From JBMNOU01 sp050943215 (GTDB taxonomy: Bacteria > Bacillota > Clostridia > Christensenellales > SZUA-584), in NCBI GenBank assembly GCA_050943215.1, contig JBMNOU010000090.1:1-6339 (forward strand): a DNA stretch of 6,339 nt, read 5' to 3'. How positions within the stretch are numbered: the stretch's first letter is position 1; each line of letters begins with the position of its first letter. This document shows positions 1-4,983 of the stretch, in pieces. The notes beneath the pieces were generated by a model. It was not told the origin of the DNA, did no database searches, and saw nothing but the letters and a program-made list of their open reading frames with translations. A program made the translations under genes and the position numbers.

Positions 1-10
1 GATAAAACTT

Positions 11-15
11 GAGGA
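11..15 (+). promoter_or_regulatory. ribosome binding site of the DeoR-type regulator
   Basis: GAGGA lies five bases before the ATG at 20. The reading frame stays open to the left edge of the window, so this Shine-Dalgarno match is what fixes the start. Confidence 0.7.
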
Positions 16-19
16 AAAA

Positions 20-802
20 ATGTTTAAAGCAGCAAGGATCCAGGCTATAAAAGATATCATAACTGAAAGAAAACAGGCAGATGTAGCAACACTCAGTTCT
101 ATACTTGGGGTTTCTGAAGTAACCATAAGGAAGGATCTGGACGAGCTACAAGATATAGGCATAATCATTAAAACCCACGGCGGTGCTTTATATAATGAAA
201 AGTTTCATGATACAGAAGAGATTAATGGAGTCCCGTATAATAAAGATAAAGAATATATAGGATTAATAGCTGCGCAAATGGTAAAGGAGCGTAATGATAT
301 TTTCTTAGGGCCAGGAGGGACTTGTTATTATATAGCCAAAGCTCTGAAAGAAAAAAGAAATATTAAAGTTGTAACAAATAATCGTCTTGTTTTAAATGTA
401 CTCGCGGAAAGTCCGTATGTTGATGTTATTCTGACAGGCGGACAATTTAACTCTGGGATAAATGCAATGACAGGCGATATGGTTCATAAGGCTTTAAAAG
501 ATATATTACTCGACAAAGCTTTTATCAGTGTCAGCGGTGTACATTTAAAATACGGCTATATGGTTTCTAATGAAGAGGAGTTGAAAATATACAAAACAAT
601 CATAAATATTGCAAAAGAGGTCATTATTGTTGCAGACCATACAAAGTTTAACACCACTTCTTTTTTAAAACTCGGGCCAATTAATATCGTAAATAAAATT
701 ATTACGAACAAGAATATACCTGCAAATTATAAAACAGTGTTTTTTGAGGAAGGTATTCAGATTTTTACATCTTACGATATAAAATATTCAGAAAAAGAGT
801 GA
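20..802 (+). CDS. DeoR-family transcriptional regulator
   Basis: This 260-residue protein has the DeoR-family layout and length: an N-terminal winged helix-turn-helix followed by a NagB-like sensor domain that usually binds a phosphorylated sugar. The HTH lies at about residues 6-58, with ATLSSILGVSEVTIRKDL at 23-40 and the family wing motif KTHGGA at 51-56. The sensor domain, about 75-232, shows LGPGGT (96-101), VTNN (118-121), LTGG (138-141) and ADHTKF (205-210). The usual D-S/A-G-T-T loop reads GPGGT, so the effector site is somewhat divergent. The ATG is supported by GAGGA at 11-15, five bases upstream. The stop is four bases before the ATPase gene, so the two are probably co-transcribed and the regulator probably controls sugar uptake. 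Its operator would lie upstream, outside the window. The family call is secure; the effector is unknown. Confidence 0.93.
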   Translation: MFKAARIQAIKDIITERKQADVATLSSILGVSEVTIRKDLDELQDIGIIIKTHGGALYNEKFHDTEEINGVPYNKDKEYIGLIAAQMVKERNDIFLGPGGTCYYIAKALKEKRNIKVVTNNRLVLNVLAESPYVDVILTGGQFNSGINAMTGDMVHKALKDILLDKAFISVSGVHLKYGYMVSNEEELKIYKTIINIAKEVIIVADHTKFNTTSFLKLGPINIVNKIITNKNIPANYKTVFFEEGIQIFTSYDIKYSEKE

Positions 803-806
803 AAAT

Positions 807-2324
807 ATGAATCAGGAAGTACTAAGGATAAAAGATATATGTAAAAACTATCCCGGAACGAAGGCATTGATAAACGTGAATCTAAGTCTTCAAAAGGGTG
901 AGATTCACATCGTTTTAGGAGAAAACGGAGCGGGCAAGTCAACTTTGTTAAAAATACTTGCCGGTGCCATTATAAAAGATTCCGGAGTTATAATAATAGA
1001 TGGAATACCCGCAGAAATCAATAATCCCAAACAAGCAGGGGATTTAGGGATCTGTTGTGTTTATCAAGAACCAGAGCTATTTCCGGATATGACAGTTTAT
1101 GAAAACCTATTTTTAGGCAATAGTTTTCTTATAAAAAATTTTTTGGGCCTGGCACGAGCAGATGAAAAGAAAATGGTGGAGATAACTAAGCACATCTTCG
1201 CTAAGATGAATATTAATATTAACCCATATGAAACAGTACGAAATTTAAGTTTTGCGTTAAAACAGTTTTTACAGTTGGCACGTATTTATGTCAGAAATCC
1301 AAGGATTATATTAATTGATGAGATATCAGCTTCTCTAAATGAGATTGAGATTAAAAAAATATTTGATATATTGAATGAATTCAAAGAAGAAGGCAAAGCC
1401 ATTTTATACATGACACCAAAAATCGCTGAAGCAAAATCAATTGGCGATATGGTAACGATATTAAAAGATGGCAGAGAGGTTTTAACGGAAAAAGTTAAAG
1501 AAATTATGCCGGATTCTTTAATTAAACTGATGTTAGGAGAGGATTTAAAGAATCGATATCCGAAACTGAATGTTGATATAGGCAGAGAAGTGCTCAGAGT
1601 TGAAGGCGTTTGTGGCAAAGCTATTTCAGACATTAATTTTACATTGTATAAAGGCGAGATACTTGGTGTGGCGGGCCTGATGGGAGCAGGCAGATCAAAT
1701 CTCGCTAGAACCATTATAGGTCTTGATAAAATGAGTAACGGGAAAATATTTGTCAATGCAAAAGAGGTTAGGATAAGGTCTCCGCTGGACGCGGTAAAAA
1801 ATGGTATGGGTTTAATTTCTGAGAACAGAGACAAGCAGGGTTTACTGCTGATGTCGAGTGTTGCTGAGAATATAACATTGTCCAACTTGAAGTTGGTATT
1901 AAAACATAGAATCATTTCAAGCAATAAAGAAAAAATATTAGTAAAAGATCTGGTCGATCGACTGGATATCAAGGTCAATGATATTGGTCAGGAAGTAGCA
2001 AGTCTGAGCGGTGGAAATAAACAAAAAACATTAATAGCTCGATGTCTTTGCTCAAACTCCAAGATTTTCATATTTGATGAGCCGACAAAGGGCGTTGACA
2101 CTGCTGGCAAGATTGAGATTTATAATATTATGAACGAACTATTAAGAAAAGGAGCATCTATTTTATTTATTTCTTCGGATTTTTCTGAACTTGTTGGCAT
2201 GAGCAATAGAGTACTTGTGATGAAAGACGGCACATTCATAAAAGAAATACCACGCGACAAGTCTAGTATAAAGACTTTATTTTACTATGCAAGCGGCAGT
2301 CCTGTTGAAGATGATGACCAATAA
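807..2324 (+). CDS. Sugar ABC transporter ATPase, RbsA/MglA type, two NBDs, degenerate NBD1
   Basis: This 505-residue protein has the usual length of CUT2 sugar-importer ATPases, which act at the inner face of the membrane. NBD1 has a good Walker A (GENGAGKST, 38-46) and Q-loop (Q87 in YQEPELFP). Its signature is degenerate (LSFALKQ, 147-153), Walker B ends DEIS instead of DEPT (171-174), and the switch-histidine position is proline (P204 in YMTPK, where the family has ISHR). NBD2 has the family's usual atypical Walker A (GLMGAGRS, 290-297), an intact LSGGNKQ (400-406), DEPTKG (424-429) and ISSD (455-458). It starts four bases after the regulator stop with only a weak purine-rich site (AGAGTGA), which suggests translational coupling. 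No permease follows. The QEPxLFP Q-loop resembles AI-2 and rhamnose-type ATPases, but this does not fix the substrate. The losses in NBD1 may mean a weak ATPase or a non-transport role. Confidence 0.92.
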   Translation: MNQEVLRIKDICKNYPGTKALINVNLSLQKGEIHIVLGENGAGKSTLLKILAGAIIKDSGVIIIDGIPAEINNPKQAGDLGICCVYQEPELFPDMTVYENLFLGNSFLIKNFLGLARADEKKMVEITKHIFAKMNININPYETVRNLSFALKQFLQLARIYVRNPRIILIDEISASLNEIEIKKIFDILNEFKEEGKAILYMTPKIAEAKSIGDMVTILKDGREVLTEKVKEIMPDSLIKLMLGEDLKNRYPKLNVDIGREVLRVEGVCGKAISDINFTLYKGEILGVAGLMGAGRSNLARTIIGLDKMSNGKIFVNAKEVRIRSPLDAVKNGMGLISENRDKQGLLLMSSVAENITLSNLKLVLKHRIISSNKEKILVKDLVDRLDIKVNDIGQEVASLSGGNKQKTLIARCLCSNSKIFIFDEPTKGVDTAGKIEIYNIMNELLRKGASILFISSDFSELVGMSNRVLVMKDGTFIKEIPRDKSSIKTLFYYASGSPVEDDDQ

Positions 2325-2353
2325 TAGTAACATACGAAATAAACAACAATCAT

Positions 2354-2372
2354 CCACACCTTTAAGGGGTGG
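2354..2372 (+). repeat. imperfect palindrome, probable end hairpin of the IS200-like remnant
   Basis: CCAC-A-CC and GG-G-GTGG can pair around TTTAA with one A/G mismatch, and TCTTTATT follows. It is the outermost hairpin of a run of small palindromes (2354-2460) downstream of the tnpA remnant, as expected for a hairpin end in IS200/IS605 elements. It lies 30 bases after the ATPase stop and could also act as a weak terminator for the plus-strand operon. Confidence 0.45.
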
Positions 2373-2408
2373 TCTTTATTGGAGCCATATAAGGGCCTAC
2401 TACCAGCA

Positions 2409-2441
2409 ATGCCTAAAGGCATATTACGGTTCAGCCAACCG
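2409..2441 (+). repeat. pair of small hairpins at the tnpA-distal side of the IS remnant
   Basis: ATGCC/GGCAT (2409-2413 and 2418-2422) pair perfectly around the loop TAAA. CGGTT/AACCG (2427-2431 and 2437-2441) pair perfectly around CAGCC. A further degraded palindrome, GCCATATAAGGGC, sits at about 2384-2396. Such stacked short hairpins are typical of subterminal regions of IS200/IS605 elements, where TnpA recognises single-stranded hairpins. They could also be part of a structured transcript. Confidence 0.45.
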
Positions 2442-2448
2442 CGCGGGG

Positions 2449-2706
2449 CTAGTTACCGGCAACCCTTAAGATGTACCCTTTGATCTGTGCTGCGCTGCAC
2501 TTGGGTGGAATCCTCATACACATATGTATATGGTCTATACATGCATCAGCTTCTATGATTTCTATCCCTTTATATTAACATAATTTCTACAGTATTGTAC
2601 TTATGTCTTTCTGGTATTTCCCATAGATGATCTTTCCCCGGTACTTTGGCGCCCATACTATGTGATAACTGCAATTCCACTTTATGTGTTCTAAGCTGAC
2701 ATCCAT
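2449..2706 (-). pseudogene. Decayed IS200/IS605-family TnpA (HUH/Y1) transposase
   Basis: On the minus strand an ATG at 2706, preceded by AAAGGAG, opens a frame starting MDVSLEHIKWNCSYHIVWAP and continuing KYRGKIIYGK, the typical N-terminus of Y1 transposases of the IS200 family. Codons 40 (TAG, 2587-2589) and 44 (TAA) interrupt it. The same frame then continues with KGIEIIEADAC, the HUH motif DHIHM (HIH codons 59-61) and RIPPKCSAAQIKGY. No frameshift is needed. It diverges after about codon 81 and stops at codon 86, while intact TnpA proteins have roughly 130-155 residues. The C-terminal helix with the nucleophilic tyrosine is therefore absent. The gene is non-functional in cis. Its only likely role is as a scar of an insertion between the two convergent sugar operons. 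I assign the family from remembered conserved motifs, not from a search. Confidence 0.82.
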
Positions 2707-2834
2707 TTCGTACTCCTTTACTATTTCTGCAGAAGCCGGTCAACTTCTCTTTATAGTTTAGGAGTGCTTTACCATGCTTCTTTTCTGACTGGCCTCGCCT
2801 TTTTTAAACTCCCACATAGGGTATTCGCTGACGC

Positions 2835-2876
2835 AAAAAAGCAGTGCCTGTCATTATAACCGGCACTGCTTTTTTT
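2835..2876 (-). terminator. Bidirectional rho-independent terminator of the importer operon
   Basis: AAAAAAGCAGTGCC (2835-2848) and GGCACTGCTTTTTT (2862-2875) pair perfectly over 14 bp around a 13-base loop. T-tracts follow on either strand (A6 on the plus strand upstream, T7 at 2870-2876 downstream). It lies 36 bases past the stop of the solute-binding protein gene and so ends the minus-strand operon. Its symmetry would also stop any read-through from the plus-strand ATPase gene. Confidence 0.92.
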
Positions 2877-2912
2877 ATACTATGTTTTTCGTATTAGCAT
2901 ATAAGATTTAAC

Positions 2913-3959
2913 TTATAGGTATGCAGACAATCTCTCATTCAGCGCTTTTGCTTTTTCTATAGAGTCAATAATATCGTATCCGCTGTCTGTTACCAGTTCA
3001 TAATCTTCACCATCAAGCACCTGTATCAAGATATCTACCGCACCCTTGCCCATATTATCTGGGAACTGTGCTGTGTTGGCGACTTCAGATCCTGCTATTA
3101 CGAGATCAAGGCCGTCTTTTGTACCATCGTATGCGATGACATCGACTTTATCCTGAACGCCCGCTTCTTCAAGAGCACGTACACATCCGACGCCTAAAGC
3201 ATCACATGCGCACCAGAACACTTCAACATCAGGATTTGCAGCCAGCATATTCTGTGTTGCCTTATAAGCATCATCAACAGCCCATTGTGTTGACTGTTCG
3301 GCAACAATATTAGCCCATCCATCAAGACCTTTATCCAGACCGAACTTTCTCTTATCACCATTATCATGGCCTTCAGCGCCATTGATCTTAGCAAGCTTTA
3401 CGCCTTCAGCATAATTTTCACGGATCCATTGACCTGTTGCAATTGCAGCAGTGGAGTTATCTGTTCCAATGTAGGGAACCTTTTCATATCCGTCTGCAAC
3501 AAGAGCATCCTGGTCAGCGTTGCTGTCCATCAGAACGATCGGCAATCCCGCATCCTGGCATTTCTTGATGCATACAGCAATACCGTCCTTTGATACAGGA
3601 GCAATAACTATGCCGCTATATGTTCCGTTTGAAATAAGATTTTCAACAAGCTCGACCTGCCCGGCCATATCGGCCATGCTGCCGGTACCGGGTGCCATGA
3701 TAACGCCCTCGACACCAAGTTCATCACATCTAATCTTAGCGGCATTAGACATCATAACCTGATAGGGGTCATTAAGGGCCATCGGAACAATGGCGATCTT
3801 GTAATTTGCTTTAATCTCTTCGGACGTTTCAACTGATTTTGTCTCTTGAGACGTATCAGCTGATTTGTCGGGTGTTGCTGTTGATCCACCACAGCCTGCA
3901 AATGCCAGTACGAGCATAAGCACCAGACAAATTGCAATCATGATTTGGAACTTCTTCAT
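2913..3959 (-). CDS. Sugar ABC transporter solute-binding lipoprotein (RbsB-like)
   Basis: This 348-residue protein is an extracellular sugar-binding protein of the periplasmic-binding-protein-like (Peripla_BP_4) type. Residues 1-22 form a lipoprotein signal (MKK, hydrophobic core, then FAGC) with C23 as the lipid-anchored cysteine. A Ser/Thr/Lys/Glu-rich tether covers 24-52 and the two-lobed binding domain about 53-348. By hand alignment with ribose-binding RbsB, D145, R204, D278 (YDGTKDG) and Q298 (AQFPDNMG) match ligand positions. The arginine after D145 is serine, the asparagine in FWCACDA is cysteine at 250, and a phenylalanine is W226. The ligand is therefore probably a sugar or polyol other than ribose. 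The ATG at 3959 is preceded by AGGGAGG (3967-3973) with a seven-base gap. It is the last gene of the operon, 49 bases after the permease, before the terminator. The gene looks GC-richer than the plus-strand pair, which may reflect high expression. Confidence 0.93.
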   Translation of the reverse strand: MKKFQIMIAICLVLMLVLAFAGCGGSTATPDKSADTSQETKSVETSEEIKANYKIAIVPMALNDPYQVMMSNAAKIRCDELGVEGVIMAPGTGSMADMAGQVELVENLISNGTYSGIVIAPVSKDGIAVCIKKCQDAGLPIVLMDSNADQDALVADGYEKVPYIGTDNSTAAIATGQWIRENYAEGVKLAKINGAEGHDNGDKRKFGLDKGLDGWANIVAEQSTQWAVDDAYKATQNMLAANPDVEVFWCACDALGVGCVRALEEAGVQDKVDVIAYDGTKDGLDLVIAGSEVANTAQFPDNMGKGAVDILIQVLDGEDYELVTDSGYDIIDSIEKAKALNERLSAYL

Positions 3960-3966
3960 TTCATTT

Positions 3967-3973
3967 CCTCCCT
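3967..3973 (-). promoter_or_regulatory. ribosome binding site of the solute-binding protein gene
   Basis: AGGGAGG sits seven bases before the ATG at 3959. A nearer ATG at 3964 is out of frame and followed by TGA after one codon, so the 3959 start is preferred. Confidence 0.8.
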
Positions 3974-4008
3974 AATAGATTTTGTTATTTACTATAACCG
4001 CCGGAATG

Positions 4009-4983
4009 CTATTCAGCTTTTCTTTCCTTCGCTTTATCTGCAAACACGGCGACTACAATCACAATTCCAGTAACGATCTGCTGGTAGAATGATGAAAAAT
4101 CTAGCATCTGCAAACCGTTTTTGAGTATTGTCAGTATAAGTGCACCAACTAGCGTATTTACAAGTTTACCTTGTCCGCCTGAAAGGGCTATGCCGCCAAT
4201 AACACAAGATGCAATCGCATCCATTTCATATCCGATGCCGGATGTTGGAGAAGCATATGCGAGTCTGGCCAAAAGCATCAATGAAGCGATGGTTGTGAAG
4301 AATCCTGCAAGCATATATACCATAACTTCCAGCCTTTTAATATTTATACCTGAGAGCCTTGCTGCCTGGGCATTACCGCCAAGCGCATAAACATAGCGGC
4401 CGAATCTGGTCTTACGCATTACGAATATCATAATTGCATATAGTATCAGTAAGCAGTACGCAAATGACGGTATTCCGAACCATGTCGAATTTGCAAAATC
4501 ATTCATAATATGGGGAATGTTGGAGATAGGTTGTCCGTTGCAAAGCGCAAGTGCAGCACCCTTTGCCATACCAAGAGTACCCAGCGTCATAATAAAAGGA
4601 GGTAACTTACCGAAACTGATCCCAAGGCCTGTCAAATAACCGATCAAGCACCCTATAATAAGCATAAGGATGATAGAAATAAGGACAGGTATTCCTATCT
4701 GGACCATAAATACCGCAGCCAGTATACCGTTAAAAGCAAGCATTCCGCCCGAGGCAAGATCAATACCGCCTGTTATTATTACAACTGAAGTTCCAATTGC
4801 GATAATACCGATTATTGACGATTGAACAATTATGTTAGTAATATTATTCCACGTCAGATAGTTAACCCCGCGCAGGGCACACAACAAGGTAAAAATAAGT
4901 ATTATTGCAACAGTACCAATATATAATGCAAGCGATTGGAAATTCTTTTTATTCTTTTTTACTGTAATCTCTTTATTACTCAT
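4009..4983 (-). CDS. Permease part, probably also started from its own ATG (RbsC-like)
   Basis: The permease (324 residues) has its own ATG at 4983 with GGAGGG six bases upstream, both inside the ATPase reading frame. It can therefore be translated independently whether or not the fusion is made. It belongs to the BPD_transp_2 / RbsC family of inner-membrane channel subunits, which work as dimers with the RbsA-type ATPase. The lysine-rich N-terminus (KKNKK) is expected to be cytoplasmic. The first hydrophobic segment begins around SLALYIGTVAIIL, and further segments alternate to the C-terminus, which ends in charged DKAKERKAE. The conserved stretch GYEMDAIASCVIGGIALSGG matches the family's second half, and the length is usual. 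The next gene, for the binding protein, starts 49 bases downstream with no visible terminator between them. Confidence 0.75.
   Translation of the reverse strand: MSNKEITVKKNKKNFQSLALYIGTVAIILIFTLLCALRGVNYLTWNNITNIIVQSSIIGIIAIGTSVVIITGGIDLASGGMLAFNGILAAVFMVQIGIPVLISIILMLIIGCLIGYLTGLGISFGKLPPFIMTLGTLGMAKGAALALCNGQPISNIPHIMNDFANSTWFGIPSFAYCLLILYAIMIFVMRKTRFGRYVYALGGNAQAARLSGINIKRLEVMVYMLAGFFTTIASLMLLARLAYASPTSGIGYEMDAIASCVIGGIALSGGQGKLVNTLVGALILTILKNGLQMLDFSSFYQQIVTGIVIVVAVFADKAKERKAE

Larger units (their letters stand above)
2354..2748 (-). mobile_element. Remnant of an IS200/IS605-like insertion sequence
   Basis: The tnpA pseudogene is bounded on its 3' side by the palindrome cluster at 2354-2460. 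On its 5' side is a small hairpin, AGAAG/CTTCT (2731-2735 and 2744-2748), just before the ribosome binding site, where IS200 elements commonly carry a left-end or translation-blocking hairpin. The exact ends and target site cannot be fixed. No tnpB is present. The boundaries given are the outermost structured segments I can support. Confidence 0.55.

Noticed and set aside
1286..1978. A 230-codon open frame on the minus strand, antisense to the plus-strand ATPase
   Set aside because: It lies wholly inside a well-supported ATPase gene, shows no recognisable domain or ribosome binding site, and its Ser/Ile/Phe-rich composition is typical of an antisense shadow.
2354..2460. A TnpB-type guide (omega) RNA or CRISPR-like array
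   Set aside because: There is no tnpB gene and there are no regularly spaced direct repeats. The hairpins are all different and are better explained as an IS end.
2287..2469. A 60-codon plus-strand frame overlapping the ATPase 3' end and the IS palindromes
   Set aside because: It begins inside the ATPase gene without a ribosome binding site and runs across hairpin sequence. The translation resembles no protein I know.
3366..3762. Plus-strand open frames inside the binding-protein gene
   Set aside because: They are antisense to a confidently identified lipoprotein gene and have no ribosome binding site or domain signature.
3960..4008. A promoter or terminator between permease and binding-protein genes
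   Set aside because: The 49-base gap holds only the ribosome binding site. I see no stable hairpin with a T-tract and no clear -35/-10 pair.
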